Position numbers and translations under genes: made by a program. This document shows, piece by piece, positions 35,459 through 44,929 of a stretch of DNA of 64,000 bases (positions are counted from its first letter, which is position 1; every line of letters begins with the position of its first letter). Under the pieces are notes generated by a model. It saw only the letters and a list, made by a program, of their open reading frames with translations. It had not been told where the DNA came from and ran no database searches. The DNA is from Nicotiana tabacum (taxonomy: Eukaryota; Streptophyta; Magnoliopsida; Solanales; Solanaceae). The DNA is taken from contig NC_134087.1 in NCBI RefSeq assembly GCF_000715075.1, positions 110,647,161-110,711,160 of the forward strand, given 5' to 3'.

Positions 35459-37586
35459 CTAGGAATTGAAAACAGACTCGAAATATGAAAATACAGACTC
35501 GGAGAAAGGAAGAAAATACAAACAAGAAAACATCAGTGCCTCTAACCCTGCCCTAGGAACACCAACCGATCTTGCAGCGGACCTACTTGCCATATCATCT
35601 TGGAGCCAATAGAGTTCTTCCATTATCTGACGGACGAAGATCATTACAGTGGCGAAAAACATGGATCTTGTCATGTCCTCACACACACTATTTCATGGTG
35701 ATGTAATCAGCAATTCTTCGAACCCTCTCTCTTATGATGCCCTTCTCCTGCAACAAACGGCCAATCTGATGGGATCTAGCCTCTAAGACCTAAGTGGCAG
35801 CGTGATTTTGCTCTTGCAAGTGTTGTAAGTCCTCTTCCAAGCATGCCATTAAGGCGTAACAATGTTCTCTCTCGGCTTTAAATTTTTTTGCTTGTTTAGC
35901 CATTTCACCTTAGAGGTTGTCAATCACCTTTTCCCAACCTGTGACCCCTCTTTCATATCTTTCTTTTATCTGTTTAATGAAAGCTGCACGCCCTTCAGCG
36001 TTTTTAGCCAACCTCATTCGTGCTTTTGCTAGTTCAGACTCAGCTTTCTGCAGGTCATATTCATAGTCACGCACCTTTTGAGTAAGGTTATAAATGAGCC
36101 TTTCATCTTTCCTGCTTCGGCCTGGATTCTCGGCTGCTATTTTCAGCTATCGAACTTGGGCCCTGAGAGCTTCATTTTCTCGAACCAATCTTCTCCTCTC
36201 ACCCTCGGCGTCTTGTGCCTGTAAATCAATGTTGAAGGTGATATTTCTCAACTTTTCTCGCAGATCATGGATGGTGGTCTGATATTCCTTTTCCTTTTCT
36301 CCCCAGGCTAACCTTTCCTGAATTTGTCATCAAAAGCCTGAACATGGGGCCTTTTGGCGGGCCTTACAGGTTCGGGCTCGGGCTCCAGCTTATTGTACAC
36401 ATAAAAACTCCTTTCAAACCAAGCAGCATAATTGGGATCAACTTCGCCCTTAGCTGGGTATGGCACCTGGGTGTTACTTTTTAGACACCGACAACAATTC
36501 CATTCTCTTTGAACTAAAGCCTTGGGTATCGTTGCTTCTGGGTGTAGTTCAATGACTTGAGTGCTTAGGTCTGCCTCTTCGGGTATCACCTGATATCTTC
36601 CCAGTTGTCTCAGAACTCTTTGTGGTGCATATGGTTGTATACTTCTCGCTCCCATCATCATCAAATAGCCCTTTGAAGAGGTCATGTAGATGATTTATGT
36701 TATTGGGAGCCATCCTATGGTCCATTCAATTTGATCTGCTCTCAATTTTCTCAAATAGGAAACCCATGCTTCAAACCCTTCCGGTGGTTTGTAATCTTCC
36801 ACCCTTTCCTCATATTTTTTGATGAAATTGTTCCCGTCAGAAGCATATCTCATGAACTTAGGATGACGGCAAAGGTGTTCGATCATCCACATCTGAAGAA
36901 GAATATTGCAGCCTTCGACAAATTGACCCCCAGATTTGCACAATGTTAATGCCCGGTAAATGTCCGCCAGTACTAATGGGACAAGTGTGATTTTTTTGTC
37001 GACGAGGACCTGTGCGATTCTGGCCATACGAAGGTCTATTGTACCCTCAGAATTTGGAAATACCATGATTCCCAAAAATGCCACGATGAAAGCAAACCGT
37101 CGATGAATTTGCCATATGCTTTTGTCCTGTTTGTTACTCAACCCCTTCTCATGTGTTTCAAACCCGGCTGAGTGCCTAAACCTGAAATACAGGAAGTAGA
37201 ACGAACAACTCCCTTTACTTGCGTGGTCCTTGCTCATTTGTTTGCTAATTTTCAAAAGATCGAAGAATTTGTCTACTGAGGGAGCCCTGGGGAATATGAG
37301 TTGTTGCTTTCTTAACTCCTTGCCAAAATTGATGTACCCGGCTATTTCTTCCAGAGTGGGTGTGAGCTCGAAATCCGAGAAACGGAACACATTGTGAACG
37401 ATCCCAAAAGGTCACCAAAGCCTTAATTAAATCCTCCCGTGGCTTGATGTACATGATGTCTACCAAGGGACCCAACTGCTCTTTTACACAAACTTGGCCA
37501 TCTTCATCTAAATCACTTCACCACTTACGTAGCTGCATCTGAGCCCTCTCTATGACAATTTGCGATGATTCCTGGACGGTATTCAT
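35459..37586 (-). pseudogene. Ogre ORF1: plant-mobile-domain-like region plus coiled coil
   Basis: The likely start is the ATG at 37586 (MNTVQESSQIVIERAQMQLR). After a stop (about 37519) and a frame change near 37400, the core 37390-36695 reads FSDFELTPTLEEIAGYI, FAFIVAFLGIMVFP, LADIYRALTLCKSGGQFVEG and IEWTIGWLPI, in the style of the plant mobile domain. After another stop a basic/proline region (36685-36308) precedes a long heptad-like segment (EKEKEYQTTIHDLREKLRN ... ENEALRAQV ... QKVRDYEYDLQKAESELAKA), a probable coiled coil, ending near 35459. Function of ORF1 is unknown. Confidence 0.75.
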
Positions 37587-37589
37587 TTG

Positions 37590-38758
37590 TACCTGTGGAG
37601 GGTTAAGGTTAGGGTTGACTCTTGTGGACTTTTTGCAAAACAAGTTTTTTTTTCTCTAAGAAAAATCAGCGGACAAGGACCCCTTTTATTGCTATGTTAG
37701 CGAAATGATCGTTTTTGCAAACGTAGCCCCTTCACAATTCCAAACGAATTTTGAGGCCCGGGGGTAGGTATTTTAAAAGAAAAAAGACACCTTTTAAACA
37801 GACTTTCCTGTTTCTCCCGAAAATAGCCTTTTAACAATTGGAATATAATCTAAGGCTATTCCAGTAAGAAACGACTTAAAAATAAACCGAAGCTGGGTCG
37901 GCTTTATTGTTTTGACCAAAGCCCTGAAACACCTTTTATTATATTATTTGTAAAAATGAGGCCGAACCTTATGTGGGTTGCCTACGTATCCCACATCCGG
38001 TGAGAATCAGACCTGCGTAGTTCGGTCAATTTTGACATAAAAACATGATATTTGACTCACTCTTTTGAAATACACTTTCTTCTTCTTTTTTTCTTTTCTC
38101 TTTTTTTTCTCAAAAATTTGGCAGAGTTTCGGTATATTTTCAAATACCAGATTTTTTAGAAACCTAGTAAATTCTCTATCCTACCTCATTCTTGATTTTT
38201 CTCTTTATTAACCGGTCAACATGCAAGCCGAAACAAATAAATATTCACATAGCACGTAGGATGCATCATGATGGTCTTTATTTTGGGTACACCTGTCCTA
38301 GACGGACCCAACCCCTGTGTTGAGTCCCCAAGGTCAAATGCACGTGATGCAAATAATCGTTCCTACTAGGGATCCAGTATGAGGTTGCGTTATTCTAAGT
38401 TTAAAACCTGGGGTTTGTGGTCTAGACTTGGGTTACCCGAGCGGACAACTGAGGCCGAAGAGGGGGCAACGTACCGGGAGCACTAAAGTCTACCAGGCCT
38501 TGTTGCTGGCCCAGCCTCGATCTATTTGGTATAATTTCTACAGAAAAAGCGGACCACGTGAACGTGTGCACCATTTTTTAGAAGACTCAGAAGGGAGGTG
38601 TAAGAAGAAATTTAAATACAGTTCAAGTAATATCAAAGCGGTAAATGGCAATTAGCACATTAAGTCCACAAAATACAGTAATATCAACAATAAAGCAAAA
38701 TAAAATCACATTAACAAGCTCGAATTCGTGAACCCTGAACTAGAGATTCTGGGTTCGG
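37590..38758 (-). other. Ogre 5' leader, non-coding
   Basis: About 1.2 kb between the primer-binding site and ORF1. Small ORFs are present, but none resembles a protein. Pyrimidine-rich stretches (38080-38110 in plus view) and GTATC/CCTACGTATC blocks occur. A similar CCTACGTATC block is also present at 35279-35289. Confidence 0.6.
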
Positions 38759-38777
38759 TTCCCCAGCAGAGTCGCCA
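38759..38777 (-). promoter_or_regulatory. Ogre primer-binding site
   Basis: The minus strand reads TGGCGACTCTGCTGGGGAA, four bases after the LTR end at 38782. It is of the tRNA-Arg type described for Ogre and matches the site at 212-230 with a few changes. Confidence 0.85.
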
Positions 38778-38781
38778 GAGC

Positions 38782-41251
38782 TGTCACACCTCCTTTTTAC
38801 ACACCCGAAAGTGATATAAGAGAGTTTTTCCAATTTAAATGACATTATTCGAAATGAGATTATTTATTTATTTTCAGAGTCGCCACTTGGAATATTTTAA
38901 TTAGTGTCCCAAGTCACCGATTTATTTTAAATCCCAAATCGAGGAAACCTCGACTTTCCTTTTGAAGTTTGCGAACCAGAAATTCTAGATAAGGAATTCT
39001 GTTAACTCGGGAGAAGGTGTTAGGCATTCCCGGGTTCCGTAGTTCTAGCACGGTCGCTTAGCAATTTATACTTGGTTTAATTGTTCAACTACTCATTTTT
39101 AGGACCTATGTGTAATTATCTTTTTACCGCTTTTAAATCACTTGAATTATTCGTAATTAAAGAATTGAGTTACGCGTACGTATACTCTTTTCTTTTGGCG
39201 CGTTAAAATTATGTCACGCGAACGTGTCCACAATTAATAACGCTTTGTTTATTTTATTAAGAAAAAGTTTGGTTGAAGTTGCGTGCACACATCCCTCAAG
39301 TCTTTTAGAGAATTTAATTTGCAATTATATTATGCGAACGTATATATAATCGCAATACTAATCTAAATCGAGCCTAAAGCAAACTACGATTATTCAATGC
39401 GTTTCTAAACTAATTTTGTATTTATATGAGGGCCGTAACTTAAAAGATTTTATTTGTATATGGCACGCCCCAAGTTATTAAAAAAAGGTTGTATATATTT
39501 TAAGGGCAAATTGAAGGTGCTCCTATTTTAATCTAACTAGGTATCATAACTACGCCACGGGAACCGTATCCGTAGTTGTAATAATTCTAATTGCGCGCCT
39601 AAACATACTACGGAATTAATCATAAGTTAATATTATGGGCTAATTTCGAAATTGTTGCGAAGCCAAAATTATGGAAATTGGTTATGTAGGAAAGGTATAA
39701 CTTACCTGTTAAACTAAAGAAAAACGCAACATGATAAAGAATCTTGCAAAATTTCCTTTTACATTACTTTGCAAATCACGACCAAGCAAAATGGAGATTT
39801 GTTTGTCGAGATCCCAGCACATACCCAAAATGCCTTAAACAAATTATTTATCAAACTTAAACCCTCCTTTTTTTACAAGTAACTTTAAAGAGAGAAATGA
39901 CATAAATACAGGGCGTCAATTTTTAACTATACAAATAAAGGACAGTGAGGGAAACTATGCTGTAAACAGACAAATTTGTATTGACTACATGACATCCGTT
40001 TGCACGCAATAGACCCAGAAAAAATGTTTGACCAAATACTACTTCTGCTACCTTATTGCTATTTATTGTATAAGGCAAGAGAATGCATGAGGAGATAATT
40101 GCCAAAAAAAAAAAGAAAACTTTGAGTGTGAGCATACTGTTATATTTGTACAGCAGCCAACAGACCAAACACGTATGAACTCTCATGTTCTCACAAAAGA
40201 AAACTTTTACTCCATATCCTTCGACTAAAATGTAAATGAAGATTAAAAAAACTAACAGTTTTCTTTAACATATACTACACTACTGCGTCCATTTGAATAA
40301 CCAAAGAGAGAGAAAAACAAAAGGCATAGCATTTTCAGTTGAAGCTAACAGTTTTTAGCAGAAGGGTTGAATAATCTCATGGACCCAGAACTTAACGGAT
40401 AAAACTTGTTCAAAACTTCCTTTTTAACTTTAATATAATTTCAATGTCCCAAACAGAAATAAAGTCCCAACTATTTGGACCTCAAACAATCAGAATAATC
40501 AAACTCTCATTTAACCACAAATAAGATACAACAATAGAGGCAAGAGTAATAGAAGACACCTATTATTGCCAAAATTCTTAGTAAAACCCAGTCAATACAC
40601 AAATGTCAGCTCAAAAACTCGATGAGGATCAGCAACAACCAAATAAAAGCAGAGAAAGATATGAATCGAGCCCAGTCAACGCAAAATCAGCAGTCAAAAT
40701 CAGACGAAATCAACAGCTTCGAGAACCAGGAAGTTTCTGGGCCGACCTGGGTAGGTGAACAAGGGCCCAATTTCCGAAATGAACCCCCTTTTCCCCATTT
40801 CTTTTAAATTCTAATTCCTCTTTCTTTTCCCCCCTTTTTAATTAAAATCCTATTAATTAAAAATTTTAAATCATCTAAAATTGTGAAACTGAAGTAATCA
40901 ACTAATTATAAAAATTATAAACATTACTTAAATCTATGTTAAAACTGAAAAAAAAATCAATAAACTAAAATTAAAGACAAAAATGTAAAAATGAGCTATT
41001 TTTGTTGATTTTCAAATTTTATAAAATAAGTAATTATGGATTAACTTTAAAAAGTGTAAAAATAAATCTTAAATGCAATGCATGATATTTTTGGTATTTT
41101 TATGATTTGAATAAAAATTAAACAAGCAAGAAAATTTAAACAATTAATAAAAATCTATAAAATTCCTAAAAATGGCAAATAATTAACCAAAAATCTATTT
41201 TCTTAGATTTTGTAGGAGTATTTCATGTATGGCAAAAATCACGTACTCACA
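38782..41251 (-). mobile_element. Ogre 5' LTR, 2470 bp
   Basis: On the minus strand it starts TGTGAGTACGTGATTTTTGC at 41251 and ends GGAGGTGTGACA at 38782. The 3' part shares GAGTCGCCAC...and GGGAGAAGGTGTTAGGCA blocks with the 4.6-kb LTRs, so they are related subfamilies of different length. Short iterated GCGAACGT-type motifs lie at 39170-39560. The upstream bases at 41252-41256 are AATTT; the matching target copy is lost with the 3' end. Confidence 0.8.
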
Positions 41252-42130
41252 AATTTTAATGGCTCCGACGTGTGCTTTAACAAAAGAATATGCAAGTATA
41301 GCAAATGAATCAATAGAATTAGGGGGTAAGTTATGATACCATATCAAGGCCCCCTTGGATAGAGTCTCCCCGAACTTCTTTAGTAGTACGAATTCAATTT
41401 CGTCATCTTCCAAGTCGTTTCCTTTGATGGCGCACACATATGAGGTGACATGTTCATTCGGATCAGTCGTCCCGTTATACTTGGGAATCTCGGGCATACG
41501 GAACTTCTTGGGAATTGGCTTCAGAGCCGCACTAGGGGGGAAGGGTCTTTGCACGAACTGTTTAGGATCTAGTCCTTCTAAGATCGGGGGTTCCCCCGGT
41601 ATTTGATTAACATGCGAGTTATAAGTCTCCACTTTTTTGTCATTATCCTCAATCTTCTTCTCCCCGGACTCGATTCTCTTGGTGAGTTCCTCAAACATCC
41701 TCATAATCATGGGGTCAGTCCCCGAGCCATTACTGTTTGGTCTCTCCGGCATCGGCTCAGTACGTCGAGTGTTCCCTAGTTCAACCACACTTGGAATTTT
41801 ATCCTGACTTTGAAGTTGAGCGATGGTAATCTATTGAGCTTGTAGCATCTCGAATATTACTTGGAGGTTGATTCCCGCGTGTCCTATACCCTGTGTTCCC
41901 TGGGCCCCAGATCGGGCTTCCCTGCGTACACTTCTTCTGGGGTCTGCGCCTAGATCTGCATGCAAAGCAATGTGTGAATTAACATCAACTGGTTCCACAT
42001 TTGGCACTTCCTCAGGGTTTATCGGTGGTACACCGACCCCTACATTGTTGTTTTTCCCATGAAATCCAAGACCATCGTCGTCGTGTACAGGTGCATTTTG
42101 CGAGTTTGACATGTTTTTACCTGAGAACAA
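41252..42130 (-). pseudogene. gag N-terminal half of a minus-strand Tat element
   Basis: The gag starts MSNSQNAPVHDDD (or 18 bases upstream) near 42112-42130. One stop (41831) follows, then VELGNTRRTEPMPE, FEELTKRIESGEKKIED and PIPKKFRMPEIPKYNGTTDP. The capsid section GNDLEDDEIEFVLLKKFGET and ALIWYHNLPPNSIDSFAILA runs to AHVGAIK. Homology ends at 41252, where the Ogre LTR is inserted. The rest of gag would have lain on the far side of the lost Ogre 3' end. Confidence 0.8.
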
Positions 42131-42204
42131 AAATTCTTAACAAGAGCAAGTGTAAAAATAACGTGTGTTATGAGAATCAGCACTGAAATAATCATTATTA
42201 TCTT

Positions 42205-42224
42205 TAGCCCCACGGTAGGTGCCA
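42205..42224 (-). promoter_or_regulatory. Primer-binding site of the minus-strand Tat element
   Basis: The minus strand reads TGGCACCTACCGTGGGGCTA. The form TGGC(G/A)CC...CCGTGGGGCT next to gag is a usual Tat site. It lies about 75-95 bases upstream of the gag start. Confidence 0.65.
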
Positions 42225-42226
42225 AA

Positions 42227-43091
42227 CTATTTACCTCAAAAATACGAGTAATAAGTAAATTTGATTTGTGGGTTTAAAGATACGTGATTTAGTTCAATAC
42301 CAATTAATAATCAAGAAATATGAAGTATAGATGAAGGAAATAAGTAAGACCAAACTAGTAGATAAGTCAGTCTCGACCTCGAGCCCAAATGACCTCGAGA
42401 TTGGTCAAGAATAATAAAGCTAAAGGACAACTCTCATGAACAATGAGCGAAAAAGTAAGATAGTATATTCTTTTCCAATGATTAGATGATCTTTGCAAAT
42501 GATTGCGGTCCCCTTTATATAATAGGGGAACTCGAGATTGGTCAAGAATAATAAAGTTAAAGGACAACTCTCATGAACAATGAGCGAAAAAGTAAGATAA
42601 TATATTCTTTTCCAATGATTAGATGATCTTTACAAATGATTGCAGTCCCCTTTATATAATAGGGGAACCCTAAAATAGGGTACATTTTTATATACAGTAA
42701 GGAATCTTATTGGGGACAGCTGTATAACCGCCTAATACAGATTTGTACTAATTCGTATAAATCTATTCCGAAATTTTACGCCATGATCTTGGGAACGTGG
42801 AAGGAATCTTGTCCTTCTGTAACAAACTCATAATGGCATTGTTTCGGAGTCGGTCGTACTTGGCTCCAATGTTCCTTGAGCACTTAGATCTTCGAGCCTC
42901 TTATTCTACCTTCGAGCCTGAGCTTGGTCTATATCGAACTTTTGTCCTCGATGCGACTTCTCGGCCTACAAAATCGGAGGCATATGATTTTAACCGTATA
43001 CATCAGGCTCGCTCCTAGTCTATTTCGATCTCGTTCTTGAAGTGACCCTCGAGCCCACGAAATCGGGTAGCCACGATTTCTACCGGATACA
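42227..43091 (-). mobile_element. 5' LTR of the minus-strand Tat element
   Basis: On the minus strand it begins TGTATCCGGTAGAAATCG at 43091 and ends next to the primer-binding site. The border near 42227 is approximate, since no clear CA end is seen. The LTR contains a 137-bp tandem duplication carrying the TATA box. It abuts the LTR of the plus-strand Tat element head to head. Confidence 0.7.
42394..42667 (-). repeat. 137-bp tandem duplication that doubles the LTR TATA box
   Basis: Unit 1 is 42394-42530 and unit 2 42531-42667; they differ at only a few positions. Each contains the minus-strand TATATAAAG (42513-42521 and 42650-42658). Confidence 0.93.
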
Positions 43092-43670
43092 TGTGTATTC
43101 AGTGAAAATCAGTCTTAGAAGATGAGTAAATTATAGGAAGCAACACATGTCAAAGATGATCAATTAGTAGTGATTCAACCATGTTCACATCGGATACAAA
43201 CCTATGATCGGATAAAACACTGACATCGGATATAAACCTTCAAAATATGACCGTCGTAGAAATATTACGGAACCCCAGCCTTTATTAGTTTTTATCAGCC
43301 TTTATTGGCTTTTATTGAAGGGGAACATTGGCGTAGTTGGTAAAATTGGTCATGTGACCGGGAGCTCACGGGTTCAAGCTGTGGAAACATCCTCTTGCAT
43401 AAATGCAGGATAAGGCTACATACAATATACCCTTGTGGTACGACCCTTTCTTGGAGCTCGCACATAACGGAAACTTAGTGCACCGGGCTGCTCTTTATTT
43501 ATTGGCTTTTATTAGCTTTTATTATTCTTTATTACCTTTTAATTATCTTTTATTGAAGCATTAACATTGATAATTAAGGGGCATAATTTATAATCATACA
43601 CCCCATAGCTCCAGTATAAATAAAGGCTTTCATTCTATTGTAAGGGAAGAAAAAAAATAGGGAATCTTAC
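43092..43670 (+). mobile_element. 5' LTR of the plus-strand gag-only Tat element (SINE inside)
   Basis: The LTR begins TGTGTATTCAGTGAAAATC. It matches the 3' copy at 56603 onward up to the TATA/transcription-start region (TATAAATAA at 43615, GGCTTTCATTCTATTGTA after it), then diverges. It contains a 181-bp SINE. The region 43671-43930 before gag shows no primer-binding site, so the LTR end and leader were replaced or deleted. Confidence 0.75.
43317..43497 (+). mobile_element. TS-type tRNA-derived SINE
   Basis: A 181-bp insertion is flanked by perfect 16-bp duplications TTTATTGGCTTTTATT at 43301-43316 and 43498-43513. It contains an RNA polymerase III A box (TGGCGTAGTTGG, 43329-43340), a B box (GGTTCAAGC, 43371-43379) and the conserved end CTTAGTGCACCGGGCTGC. 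This is the Solanaceae TS SINE family by its recognisable body. The empty site is represented by the 3' LTR of the same element, which lacks it. Confidence 0.92.
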
Positions 43671-43930
43671 ATAAATATTTCAAATAAGTCCTAGTTTATC
43701 AACTTATAGCCATTAATTATAGACTTACCAAAACTAACCAAATACATATAAAAATTGAAAACCAAATAAATAAGGTTCTTTCTCTTCAAGAATCATGCGC
43801 AAATATCTCCTTCCATATTTTTAAGCATGATCAGCAATATTAGATGCAAGACAATTGCAGTATTATTTTGATCTGTTCATCTTATACTAACATGCTTTAA
43901 AGGTTTTTGTGTTTTAAGCATACACCAGTT

Positions 43931-44929
43931 ATGGCACACAATGATATCAATAACTCGCTCAATGTTGGAACAAACAACAACGACGAGCTCGCGGGCAATC
44001 TCCATGATGGAAATCAATAGGATGGTTCAACTAGTGAAACCCGTCTCGATGGGAATGATTCAACTTCTAACCGGGTTGAAAGAAAGATTCAACATGAGAG
44101 GAGTCCTACCCCTGATAATATGGATGGTCTGTCGGTGGCTGTTACCGTAAAATGTTGAGAGCACAACAAAAAAAAATTATGGACCATCGCTCAAGACAAG
44201 ATCAGATAATGATTGAGATTCAACAAGAAATATCGGGGGCTTCAAATAAATCAAATGGTAGAGTTTGACTCCCTCCCGACGTACCTATAAATCAAACGGA
44301 ACCAAGAATCGGTAATACCATTACTGAGGGGAAGTTCGGAAGAAACAACAATCAAGATGGTGGTACGGGTAGTGGATCTGAAAAAAATGAAAATAATGTA
44401 GACGATTCTTTCAAAGCTGAACTCATGAGGTTTATGAGGAAAATAAATGCTCAAATGGATCAAAATGCTAAAGAATTTCATGCTTGGATTTATCAGATTC
44501 GGGGAGCACCTCCGGTCCTAAAGAGCCCGGACTCAAAGAAGTATATAAAGTTATCATTCAAACCCAATGCAGCTCCGGAGTTGATTCCAAGGAGATTCAA
44601 AATTCCTTATATTCTAAAATACGATGGAACATCGAATCCACAGGAACACGTCACAACCTACACCACAATTGTAAAGGGAAATGATTTGGCTCCATATGAG
44701 ATCGAATCAGTTTTACTAAAGAAATTTGGCGAAACCCAAACAAAAGGGGCTTTAATACGGTATTCACTTTTACAACACTCAATTGATTCTTTTAAAATGC
44801 TTGCAGATTCTTTCAACAAAGCTCACACTGGAGCAAGGAAAGTTCAAGTTAGGAAAAAAGATATTTTCATAATCACTCAAAGAGACTCAGAGTTGTTGCG
44901 AGAGTTCATGATAAAGTTCCAAAAGGAAT
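43931..44929 (+). pseudogene. Tat gag, 5' part
   Basis: The start MAHNDINNSLNVGTNNND at 43931 is plausible. Stops occur at about 44018 and 44156, with a frame change before the open block at 44425 (MRFMRKINAQMDQNAKEFHA ... RRFKIPYILKYDGTSNPQEH ... NDLAPYEIESVLLKKFGETQ ... FKMLADSFNKAHTGARKVQV). It reads to FMIKFQKE at 44929, where a 10.3-kb element is inserted. It continues at 55202. The sequence is the plus-strand counterpart of the gag at 41252-42130. Confidence 0.85.

Larger units (their letters stand above)
29766..41251 (-). mobile_element. Ogre-like Ty3/gypsy element, 5' LTR to mid-RNase H
   Basis: In minus-strand order it has the LTR (41251-38782), primer-binding site, long leader, ORF1, gag, protease, probable intron, RT and the beginning of RNase H. 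The extra ORF1 before gag, the tRNA-Arg-like primer site and the intron before RT are the defining traits of Ogre. The rest of RNase H, the integrase and the 3' LTR are lost at 29766. The LTR begins directly inside the gag of another Tat element. Confidence 0.85.

Noticed and set aside
36308..37586. Plant-mobile-domain protein as a host gene
   Set aside because: It lies between the Ogre primer-binding site and gag in the position of ORF1, with stops and frameshifts.
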